Of a stretch of 43,298 bases of DNA, positions 36,413 to 43,298 are shown piece after piece (positions within the stretch are counted from its first letter, which is position 1; each line of letters opens with the position of its first letter). Source of the DNA: Microvirga soli (lineage in GTDB: Bacteria > Pseudomonadota > Alphaproteobacteria > Rhizobiales > Beijerinckiaceae); NCBI RefSeq assembly GCF_016734765.1, contig NZ_JAERQE010000037.1, positions 1 to 43,298 of the forward strand, in the 5' to 3' direction. Under the pieces are notes generated by a model. It had not been told where the DNA came from and did no database searches. It saw only the letters and a list, made by a program, of their open reading frames with translations. The translations under genes and the position numbers were made by a program.

Positions 36413-36546
36413 TAGGTAGGGTGGGCCTGAGGGGCACAGCACCCATGGCATCCGGGAGAGCTGCCAGGAGCAAGAAAACTAACCCATGCACTGTAGCTTG
36501 GCAGATGCCGCGTCTTCAGCCGAAAGGCCCGTTTTTGGGTTTCGAC

Positions 36547-36936
36547 CTAAGGCTGGCGAACCTCGATTCGGCTCAGTCGCTTAGCGACCTTCGCGAACCG
36601 CCGATCAAAGCTGAAAAAGGCGGCGCAGCCATCGGCTCTTGCCAGATGAAGCGCATCCGCGAAGTCCATCCCTGCGGCCATCCAGTCCAGGGCCGTTGCG
36701 GCCAGAGCGGGATCCGCCAGCGTCACCCGCGGGAGCCCTGCCAGGGCCCGAAGGGCTTCGCTGACCTGGGGCGGCGGATAGCCATAGGCACTGCGCAAGA
36801 CCCATTCGGTCTCCAACAGGACTGTCATGCTGATGAAGACCTCATGGGCGTCGATGAGCGCTCTTGCCTGCGGCGATTGCTTCGGCTGGTCTCCGGTCAG
36901 GTACCGGACGATGACATTGGTATCAATCGCGAGCAT
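36547..36936 (-). CDS. PIN-domain toxin of an AbrB/PIN pair
   Basis: A 129-residue PIN ribonuclease from ATG 36936. Metal ligands: AIDTNVIVRYL (Asp5), LLETEWVL (Glu), DFADALHLARA (Asp) and FFSFDRRFAKVA (Asp). It starts within the 3' end of the antitoxin gene, with a 14-base overlap. This subtype normally goes with AbrB/SpoVT-like antitoxins, as here. Confidence 0.9.
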   Translation of the reverse strand: MLAIDTNVIVRYLTGDQPKQSPQARALIDAHEVFISMTVLLETEWVLRSAYGYPPPQVSEALRALAGLPRVTLADPALAATALDWMAAGMDFADALHLARADGCAAFFSFDRRFAKVAKRLSRIEVRQP

Positions 36937-37198
36937 GGCGCCGCTTGGCCTCAGCAATGAGGCCGGCTTCCATCTCCTCAAGGGTCTTCGGGGAGCCCGT
37001 CGGCGGCAAAGATCCGTACACATCCTCCGGCCGAGTGGGAGCAAACAGCGGTGCAGCCTTCAGGAGCACGCCATCGGGCGTGTCTTCGACCACCAGGCGC
37101 GTTCCAGGCTCCCAGCGCCGCTGTTGCCGGATCGACTTGGGGAGAATGACCTGACCCTTCGTCGAGACCCTCGTGGTCAGCCGTTCAGTCTCGGTCAT
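36923..37198 (-). CDS. AbrB/SpoVT-type antitoxin
   Basis: 91 residues from ATG 37198 with GGAGAG upstream. The swapped-hairpin AbrB domain is residues 8-50 (TTRVSTKGQVILPKSIRQQRRWEPGTRLVVEDTPDGVLLK); the acidic C-terminal tail (PPTGSPKTLEEMEAGLIAEAKRRHA) binds the PIN toxin. It is the first gene of the pair and is expected to autorepress. Confidence 0.9.
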   Translation of the reverse strand: MTETERLTTRVSTKGQVILPKSIRQQRRWEPGTRLVVEDTPDGVLLKAAPLFAPTRPEDVYGSLPPTGSPKTLEEMEAGLIAEAKRRHARD

Positions 37199-37651
37199 CT
37201 GAGCTCTCCAAAGTAAGACAGAGGTAAGTTAACAACCGGTTCGGGCGATCGCAATAAGCACGGGGCTCTTCACGTGAGGGGCGCCGAGGCCCCAAGCCGT
37301 CCGTCGCCGATGCGGAGTGATCCGGCTGAGCGCCGGGGCCAAGTTCAGACATCATCCGTCCTTGCCAAGGTTCCGGTTCGTCGGCGACAAACGCCAATTC
37401 TCACTCTAACCCGCCCGGGTCTTTGATCGAACGAGCCGTCCGGCGCTGGGTGTCGGCTGTACCAAACTTTGGGAGGCCAGCAACGGCCAGACACCACAAG
37501 AGGCGGGCTGGCAGTCCATGGGGCGGTACGGGTGCATTGTTGATCACATACCGAGGAGAAACGTCATGACCCCTGTTCGACAAACCACTCCCGAAGGCCA
37601 TGAACATGTCTTCAAGGAACAGCCGTGCCGCAGGTCAAAGCCGACTGGAGT
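37199..37651. other. Intergenic region
   Basis: About 450 bp between the AbrB/PIN operon and a broken Phd/PIN locus. No gene is supported; the rest of the broken toxin gene would be expected at the right end and has been lost. Confidence 0.35.
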
Positions 37652-37695
37652 TTCCAACCGCCATAGCAGGAGGTGGGTGTCAGCAACAGCTCCAT
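37652..37695 (-). pseudogene. Remnant of a PIN-domain toxin gene
   Basis: ATG 37695 overlaps the antitoxin's TGA by one base (TGATG), as in intact pairs. It reads MELLL; then one missing base near 37680 shifts the frame into DTHLLLWRLE, the conserved PIN start. After about 15 codons the similarity ends. The toxin is lost. Confidence 0.7.
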
Positions 37696-37940
37696 CAGGC
37701 TTCACCCCTGAACAGGTGTTCTATGTCCGCACTGCCCATCTAGTCGAAATCGTCCGGTACGGAGATTTGCCCTGCCAAGAAGCCAAGCCGGTGGCATTGT
37801 CCGGCCGCCGGGGCATCGAGCGCTGTGACCTTGACGAGGGGTTTGCCCACCTCGGCGATCACAAACGCTTCCCCGTCTGCGGCCTTTTCGATGAGCCGAG
37901 ACAAGTGTGTCTTGGCTTCGTGGATGTTAACGATCTGCAT
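37695..37940 (-). pseudogene. Phd-type antitoxin with in-frame TAG, toxin lost
   Basis: From ATG 37940 (GGGAGG upstream) a Phd/YefM antitoxin reads MQIVNIHEAKTHLSRLIEKAADGE and KPLVKVTALDAPAAGQCHRLGFLAGQISVPDDFD. TAG at 37740-37742 stops it at 66 residues. Beyond the stop the frame continues MGSADIEHLFRGEA to TGA 37695-37697; this matches the normal toxin-binding tail, so the TAG is a premature stop. The DNA-binding domain is intact, so it might still bind an operator. The toxin partner downstream is a remnant. Confidence 0.7.
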
Positions 37941-38609
37941 CGCGCCTCCCTTGAAGTTAACCAATTGAGCTTGGTCTTGCTCCTCCGCAAATCAAGTTCG
38001 TTGCCGGCGGTGCGGCGGAAGACGGCCTCTGGCAGATGGTGAGACGAGCGGGTCCTTGACGGTGGTTCAACACAACCGTGCGCGGACGATGAGATGGGCA
38101 TGATCAAGGCCGCGGGAGCCCCTTTTGGGGATCGTGCTGGCCATGGGGGCCGAACCCATCTTGAACCGGTTGGGGACAATCTCCAGACCCGGACGGGATC
38201 CGCGGGTCACCCTTATGGTGCAGAGAACAAACCGTCCGCCAGCGCGGGCGTCCAAAACAGGTGATCTAACTTGCGACGTGGTCCGCCTGTTTAAGGATGT
38301 GCCGTCCGACAGGGCCTCTCCTGAAAGAGATGTTGATCTTTCACGTCTGATGACCGCGGAAGGTCGGTTGAGAGGGCTCAACCATATCGTAAGGTTAGGC
38401 CGCACAATCCCGCAAGGTAAGCCTGACCTCACGTCCTCCGATGTGGATCTCAAACATCGTCTCAGGCAGATCGCCCGGTCTCCTGTTTATGAAGCTTAAG
38501 CCTTCTTTAACACTAGGAGGGTTACCGTTCTGACAAGTCCCGATCGTTCATTATGCCTCTGTGACTCCGGGATCGGCGAGAGTAAACCTAGCGGCCGAGA
38601 ACTCACAAC
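37941..38609. other. Intergenic region upstream of the flagellin gene
   Basis: About 670 bp. Frames on both strands (plus 38125-38499; minus 38067-38453) are antisense to each other, and neither has a recognised domain or ribosome-binding site. The flagellin promoter should be at its right end; I do not see a confident sigma-28 or sigma-54 site. Confidence 0.3.
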
Positions 38610-39947
38610 ATGTCGTCCATTCGGTCGAACTTGTCCGCGGTAGCAGTTCTGGAATCTCTCAGATCGGCGCAGAGTGCGATCACCAAAACCCAAAGACAGA
38701 TCTCGACTGGTTTGCGGGTCAGTGAGGCGTCGAACAATGCCTCGTACTGGTCGATATCGACAAAAATGAAGTCCGACATTGGAGCCCTTGGGGCGGTCCA
38801 GGATACCCTCAGGCAGAGCATCGCGACAATCAATACGTTCTCGTCAGCGCTCGACAAGACCCTCGATCATCTCAACCGCATCAAGAAGGGGATCGTCGCC
38901 GCCAGCCAGCCCGGCGCGGACATTTCGGCTATTCAGACAGAAATCAGCGCTCACATCAAAGGCGTGAAGAACATCGCCGCATCCGCGACCATCAACGGCC
39001 AAAACTGGCTGTCAGGTGCGGCGGGGACGGTTAACCTCGTTGTGTCGTACGATGGCTCCGGAAGCAAAGTGAACACCCTGCCGGTTGATACGAGCCAGAC
39101 GGTCCTGTTTGCCGATCCCGATACTGGAGCCGGCGGCATTCTCAGTCGGGTTGCCGTCATTGACATCACGGTTGCCCTCCCGTTGCGTCTGACGTCCCCG
39201 GGCCCGGGTGGGCAGACCCGGAGCCAAGGCAGTTTAACCCCGTCCGTGGTTCGCACCGGCACAGCAGGTCCTGATACATTGGTCGGTGGCGCCGGAAACG
39301 ACATGCTCACTGGAGGGCTTGGCAAGGACGTACTCTATGGTGGGGCAGGTGCTGATACCTTCGTGCTAGCCGCGGCCACTCAGTCTCCGATTGCCCCAAG
39401 CGCACGAGATGTAATCATGGATTGGGAGATCGGCGACCGCATCGACCTCGACGCCATCGACGCCAGCACCAGCCTGGCCGGGCACCAGAGCCTCGTGTTT
39501 GTGGGCCAAGGAGCCGTGAGCAACTCCGTCCAATCCGGTCGGGTGAAGTATTTCCATGATAACGGCAACACCTATGTGGTCGGTGATGTCACCGGGGACG
39601 GTCAGGCCGATTTCAAGATCGATATTCAGGGTCTGCACACTCTCGTCGTCGATACCGATAGAAGTGAGATATATGCGGCGGCCCTGAAGACCGTCGACGA
39701 CGCCATCAACCGAGTGGTGCAGGGTGAAGCTCACCTCGGTGCGACAAAGGCCCTTTTGGAGAGCCAAGGCGAGTTTATCAACGTTCTGTCAGACGCTCTG
39801 ATGACAGGAGTGGGTGCCTTTGTCGATGCTGACATGAACGAGGCGTCGACCCGCCTCAACGCGCTGGGGGCGCGGCAGCAACTGGGCCTTCAGGCGCTCT
39901 CGATCGCAAACGAAAACAGTCAGCTGATCCTCAAGCTGCTGGCGTGA
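38610..39947 (+). CDS. Flagellin with RTX calcium-binding module in the variable region
   Basis: A 445-residue chimera. Residues 1-150 are a typical rhizobial flagellin D0/D1 N-terminus (ISTGLRVSEASNNASYWSI, IKKGIVAASQPGADISAIQTEI, ATINGQNWLSG). Residues ~150-214 are a linker (NTLPVDTSQTVLFADPDTG). Residues ~215-345 are an RTX/serralysin-type module: GGAGNDMLTGGLGKDVLYGGAGADTFVL, then RDVIMDWEIGDRIDL, then KYFHDNGNTYVVGDVTGDG. Residues ~350-445 are the flagellin C-terminus (FINVLSDALMTGVGAFVDADMNEASTRLNAL, QALSIANENSQLILKLLA). It should be exported by the flagellar type III apparatus and polymerise with the RTX module on the filament surface, where calcium would fold it. The frame is continuous, so this is not an assembly of two genes. 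Confidence 0.92.
   Translation: MSSIRSNLSAVAVLESLRSAQSAITKTQRQISTGLRVSEASNNASYWSISTKMKSDIGALGAVQDTLRQSIATINTFSSALDKTLDHLNRIKKGIVAASQPGADISAIQTEISAHIKGVKNIAASATINGQNWLSGAAGTVNLVVSYDGSGSKVNTLPVDTSQTVLFADPDTGAGGILSRVAVIDITVALPLRLTSPGPGGQTRSQGSLTPSVVRTGTAGPDTLVGGAGNDMLTGGLGKDVLYGGAGADTFVLAAATQSPIAPSARDVIMDWEIGDRIDLDAIDASTSLAGHQSLVFVGQGAVSNSVQSGRVKYFHDNGNTYVVGDVTGDGQADFKIDIQGLHTLVVDTDRSEIYAAALKTVDDAINRVVQGEAHLGATKALLESQGEFINVLSDALMTGVGAFVDADMNEASTRLNALGARQQLGLQALSIANENSQLILKLLA
39255..39651 (+). repeat. RTX/serralysin-type module, copy C (inside flagellin)
   Basis: Same module as the two in the haem peroxidase. From GHQS to GLHTL (55 residues) it matches peroxidase copy A at 47 positions by eye, including the unusual KYFHDNGNTYVVGDVTGDG segment. 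It is inserted where flagellins have their hypervariable D2/D3 domains. Confidence 0.85.
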
Positions 39948-40198
39948 CATCTCAGCCGGCGAGAGATGCACAGCGGTCAGTGAGGCGGGCGAAAAGCTGT
40001 CAGGTGATCTTGGGAGGCGAGCGCATTGCCATTCTGACGCCTGCAACAGCCCTGATTCGCAGCGCCGTCGGACCGCAACGCTGAAAAAGACCGACACGCT
40101 TCGGTTTTCTCCCAGTCTGGTGTACCTTAGCGTCGCCGCTTCAACTGGCAGGCCGGCCGGACCAGTTCGCTGCAGCGACGTGGATCAAACGCCTCTCC

Positions 40199-41140
40199 TC
40201 AGATGATTTCCTTATCGAGGAAAGCCTGCGCGGCCGGTTGTGATGAGAAAAGGCCAGCTTGGACCCAAGCCCTGGTGAAGGCATCTCGCTCCACGTCGGT
40301 CAGGCGCTCTCGTCGCCGCCGGTGAAGACCAATGAACTTGATGTCGTTCCGCCCCATTTCTCGAATGGACCATTGGATCGCCTCAGGTCCAACGGGCGAA
40401 ATGGTGAAGAACGTGACGTAGTTTCGTCGCCGGTGCAAATGATAGAGGCGGCCAAAGGTGCCAAACGACTTTAGGACGAAGGCACAATAGAGCAGAAATT
40501 CTGTGGTCTCGGCGAGAGGGGATTGCTCCAAGAACGCAAGCGCGAAGGGCACAGCTTCCTTCTGTTCAACCGCCTTGAGCATGTCCAAGACGACTGGACG
40601 CGACATGACATAGGGGGTGGTGCTTGGAAGGGCAGGGGCTCCGCTGACTTCCGAGTTGATGTCTTCGATACCAAAGTACGCCAAAGCTGTCTTGTACCAC
40701 GCGTTAAATGGAGAGTTGGGCGGATAGGATTGGTTATGGCTTCGGAGAAGACCCTGATCTGAAACGAAGTCCTCAGGATCCAGTGGGCGGATGACGTGGT
40801 TCTTGGTGTCCAAAACACACACAGCGTCTGTCGTGCAAATGCGCGCGGCCAGTAGCTTCAAAGCTTGCTGGATCCGCGGACCCTTGTGCTGCTTAAGGAC
40901 AGCCGGATCGATCAGCTCGGATCGGAGAACGACCCGCCACTCGACTGCGGTCTGGCCCAACTCTGCCTGCAGACGCGGCAGAAAAAGCTCGGAAAACGCC
41001 TGATGATCGTGGCGATCATTCCAGATGATGTAATAGCACTTGATGAAGTCTCGGGCGTTAGAGCGGGCAATGGATCGGGCTTGCAACAGGAGTGCTGCGA
41101 ACTCTCCGGCGAAGGAAACAACAACGAAGTCAGATTTCAC
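40199..41140 (-). CDS. Glycosyltransferase-like protein (DUF6492 type)
   Basis: 313 residues from GTG 41140, where AGAGAGGA lies at good spacing; an ATG at 41233 is upstream without such a signal. SDFVVVSFAGEFAALLLQARSIAR, YYIIWNDRHDHQAF, AVCVLDTKNHVIRPLDPEDF, NAWYKTALAYFG, TTPYVMSRPVVLDML and TEFLLYCAFVL follow the order of the DUF6492 family, a GT-A-like group that in place of DxD often has a D.K/D.D strand (here LDTKN). It is convergent with the flagellin gene, and next to a second glycosyltransferase. The role is probably surface glycan or flagellin modification (inference). Confidence 0.7.
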   Translation of the reverse strand: MKSDFVVVSFAGEFAALLLQARSIARSNARDFIKCYYIIWNDRHDHQAFSELFLPRLQAELGQTAVEWRVVLRSELIDPAVLKQHKGPRIQQALKLLAARICTTDAVCVLDTKNHVIRPLDPEDFVSDQGLLRSHNQSYPPNSPFNAWYKTALAYFGIEDINSEVSGAPALPSTTPYVMSRPVVLDMLKAVEQKEAVPFALAFLEQSPLAETTEFLLYCAFVLKSFGTFGRLYHLHRRRNYVTFFTISPVGPEAIQWSIREMGRNDIKFIGLHRRRRERLTDVERDAFTRAWVQAGLFSSQPAAQAFLDKEII

Positions 41141-41379
41141 CGCCGATATCCTCTCTCGCGCAGAGCACTGACCAATCCAATACCGCCGACGAATGGGATC
41201 CGGTCTCGTTGAAGTTACGGCCAACAAGGGCATTTCGCAATTTCGAGAGATCCATCAGGCTTAACCGTCTATCCAGGTGTATGGAGCTTCTGAACGTTCC
41301 TCAGCAGCTTCATAAGTGAGGTTGATTCGAGTCTTTACGATGATGTGCACGGAGGCGGGTACCAGAGTCGAACTCCACC

Positions 41380-43298
41380 TCAGCGGCGCGTCGCCAGTGT
41401 CTGCGTGGCGCCGACAGTGTTGGACCAGTGCCTTGGCGTCTTCTTGTAAGCCGTAAAGCAGTGCATTGCGATGAATCGGGAAAGCTGGTTCCTCTCCAGG
41501 ATAGCCACATTCTCTAGCCAAGCAGCTAACCTGAGAGGCGTCTTAGCTGCAATCTCGGCGAATGCGCGGGTGATAAGAGCTGGACCGGTTTTGAGCCAAA
41601 CAACATCAGTATCGCCGCGGTTTAGGGCCTCCGCTGCCGATTCGAGGGCGCGTCCAATAACGGCATTGTTAGGCGCTGCCGCTAAAAAGTTGTTGCCGAG
41701 AGTGCCAACGGCAAGCCCTCCGAGGGCGTAATCCTCCTGGTACACCGCTAACCCAACGTGAGACGGAAGGACCGAGCTAATTGGAGCGAGGCAACGGTCA
41801 TCAGCATCCACATAGACGCCGCCATGTGCATAAAGATAGGCGAGGCGAAACAAATCTGCCTTTTCAGCTGCGCTGCCAGCTCGTCGGTAGGCACTCAGAA
41901 CATGCGGTGCGTAGTTTTTCGTAAGGAACTCGCGGGCTGAAACATCATCAAAAACCTGATGACTGTAATCTGTGTTGAAAGATCGCCAGGTGTCCATTAG
42001 GTGCGTTACATCCTCAGGTGGGTGTGGATCATTCCAGTACTGGATGATCTGCCTGGGGATGTGACTAAGACCCTCCCGGTTGTCTTTCGGGGGAGGCACA
42101 CTTGACAGCTGCGCCAATCGAATCGCGAGAATTAACTGGATTGCGGGTGCAGAATGGTCGCCATTTGATCGCAGCAGATCCTGCAATGGTGCAATCCGCT
42201 CATCCGCTGGTAGCATTCGAATGTCCGCAAGTTTAGTGATAAGGACCCTGTTGAGGGCGAACTCATCATAGGCTTGACCCATATGGCTCTGGGTAACATT
42301 TGTGGACTGACCGCGGGCGACGAGCCCAGGTGCATTCAGTAGGGTCCACGCCTCAAGGTGATTGCGGGCCTCATCAATCCGGAGGAGCAACATGCAGGCT
42401 CGGAACATCTCCGCGTGAGCCCAACCATCCTGCGGGTTCAGCATGAGAGCCATTTGATAGTGCTCTCTTGCCTCCTCAAAATTATATTGAGCTTCGGCGA
42501 GCTGCCCACGGAACACGTGGATCCGGGCTCGCTCGAACGTGATATCGGATGAAATGGACTGAAGTTTGACTGCTGCTGCGGCTAAGTCGCCGAACAGCAG
42601 GTCGAATTGCACGCATTGTGACCAAAGAGCAAAATTCTGCGGGTTTTCGCTCAGTATTGTCTCCGCCAACTCCCGGGCATCGGGCAAGTACCCAGCTTGC
42701 TTTAGCAGCTCGGCTCGTTTGCGACCAATCTCCCATCGCTTTGGGAAACGCAAGTTAGCTGTGTCAAGTAGCTCGAACGCTGCCGCGCGCTCTCCGCACT
42801 CGCTCAAAATCTGACTTATCTGAATGTGGAGTCCGAGATTGCTCGGGTGGAGTTCTTCCGCACGCTGATAGACATCAAGACACCTCTCCATATCCCCGGC
42901 TACGCGCGCCGACTCAGCAAGTTGCGTTAGTGCGGAGAGATGATCGGGCTGTATCTCAAGCACCTTCTTCAAAATCTGCTCAGCTAAACCAGGCTTGCCA
43001 AGCGCTCGCTCTTCAACCGCGAGTTCAACGGATGCTTGTAAAAAATCAGGATTAGTCTCACGAACTTTTTGAAATTCGGAGCGGGCGGATACCCGGTCAC
43101 CGACATGACGTTGGAGGTAGCCTCGTTGCATCCTACCGTGAACGTTTCCAGGCTCAATTCGAAGCGCTGCGTCGATGATGGCCTTGGCCTCATCGTACTG
43201 TCCGCGATCTCTGAGTTCGGTTGCGACCTCCAGCTTCACGGGTAAGTTATGTGGCTCCAGTTCAGCAGCGGCTTCGAAGTACGTCAGGGCTGAAGCGC
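41380..43298 (-). CDS. TPR-repeat glycosyltransferase with DxD motif (5' end beyond window)
   Basis: The frame is open through the right edge: upstream of GTG 43239 it continues ALTYFEAAAELEPHNLPVKLEV, so the gene starts outside. At least 638 residues are visible. The N-terminal ~370 residues are TPR repeats (YDEAKAIIDAALRIEPGNVHG, AEQILKKVLEIQPDHLSALTQLAE, LDVYQRAEELHPSNLGLHIQ). The C-terminal ~250 residues are a Gly_transf_sug (OCH1-like) domain: IPRQIIQYWNDPHPP, EKADLFRLAYLYAHGGVYVDADDRCLAPI with the DxD motif, and GNNFLAAAPNNAVI. TPR-fused transferases of this kind often modify flagellin or capsule. The stop is at 41380. It lies upstream of the DUF6492 gene on the same strand with 239 bp between. 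Confidence 0.88.
   Translation of the reverse strand, partial: ASALTYFEAAAELEPHNLPVKLEVATELRDRGQYDEAKAIIDAALRIEPGNVHGRMQRGYLQRHVGDRVSARSEFQKVRETNPDFLQASVELAVEERALGKPGLAEQILKKVLEIQPDHLSALTQLAESARVAGDMERCLDVYQRAEELHPSNLGLHIQISQILSECGERAAAFELLDTANLRFPKRWEIGRKRAELLKQAGYLPDARELAETILSENPQNFALWSQCVQFDLLFGDLAAAAVKLQSISSDITFERARIHVFRGQLAEAQYNFEEAREHYQMALMLNPQDGWAHAEMFRACMLLLRIDEARNHLEAWTLLNAPGLVARGQSTNVTQSHMGQAYDEFALNRVLITKLADIRMLPADERIAPLQDLLRSNGDHSAPAIQLILAIRLAQLSSVPPPKDNREGLSHIPRQIIQYWNDPHPPEDVTHLMDTWRSFNTDYSHQVFDDVSAREFLTKNYAPHVLSAYRRAGSAAEKADLFRLAYLYAHGGVYVDADDRCLAPISSVLPSHVGLAVYQEDYALGGLAVGTLGNNFLAAAPNNAVIGRALESAAEALNRGDTDVVWLKTGPALITRAFAEIAAKTPLRLAAWLENVAILERNQLSRFIAMHCFTAYKKTPRHWSNTVGATQTLATRR

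Noticed and set aside
37518..38042. Plus-strand ORF (174 codons)
   Set aside because: Antisense to the broken antitoxin and toxin remnant, whose conserved residues are clearly on the minus strand.
38581..38600. Possible sigma-28 promoter (TAAACC... GCCGAGA) upstream of the flagellin
   Set aside because: The spacing between the two parts is far too short for the sigma-28 consensus.

Overview
The window looks like an alphaproteobacterial replicon of the Methylobacteriaceae type (Microvirga/Methylobacterium-like). I infer this from the high GC content, the rhizobial form of the flagellin termini, the HrcA/CIRCE control of groES, the IS5-family element with a TNA target duplication, and several small proteins of a kind familiar from Rhizobiales. 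No rRNA, confident tRNA, CRISPR array or replication origin was seen. A plasmid-type topoisomerase III, four toxin-antitoxin loci and several broken genes suggest an accessory region or a megaplasmid.

Layout. 0-2.8 kb is sparse, with a putative secreted protein and an IS5-family element whose transposase has two stop codons. 2.8-5.3 kb is a minus-strand set: a Lon-like AAA+ ATPase, a GIY-YIG-like protein and a 33-residue peptide. 6.1-8.2 kb is a CIRCE-controlled groES-groEL operon whose groEL carries an in-frame TAG at codon 65. 9.0-11.9 kb holds a HupE/UreJ membrane protein divergent from an exported NHL beta-propeller protein. 11.9-14.4 kb is a type IA topoisomerase. 14.9-22.9 kb is a surface/secretome block: a 276-residue RTX protein and a 2136-residue animal-type haem peroxidase fused to RTX, cadherin-like and Ig-like domains (MopA-like). 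23-31 kb contains a PAS-GGDEF-EAL protein, a Hint-domain protein, small membrane proteins, a LuxR-type regulator and a Nudix hydrolase. 31-38 kb is an accessory stretch with an HNH nuclease, Phd/PIN, CcdAB, AbrB/PIN and a decayed Phd/PIN locus, a conserved pair of hypothetical genes and a VanZ-like protein. 38.6-43.3 kb has a flagellin and, convergent to it, two glycosyltransferase-like genes; the last runs off the window.

The most unusual feature is the flagellin at 38610-39947. It has normal rhizobial N- and C-terminal D0/D1 regions, but its central variable region is an RTX calcium-binding module of the serralysin C-terminal type. Two more copies of this module lie in the haem peroxidase about 17 kb away. 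Recombination within the genome appears to have moved the module between a type I-secreted enzyme and a filament protein exported by the flagellar apparatus. The downstream glycosyltransferases may decorate this filament.

A second theme is gene decay. groEL, the IS5 transposase and one Phd/PIN pair carry stop codons or a frameshift in otherwise well-conserved frames. This could be real decay or recoding, or sequencing error; resequencing would decide.
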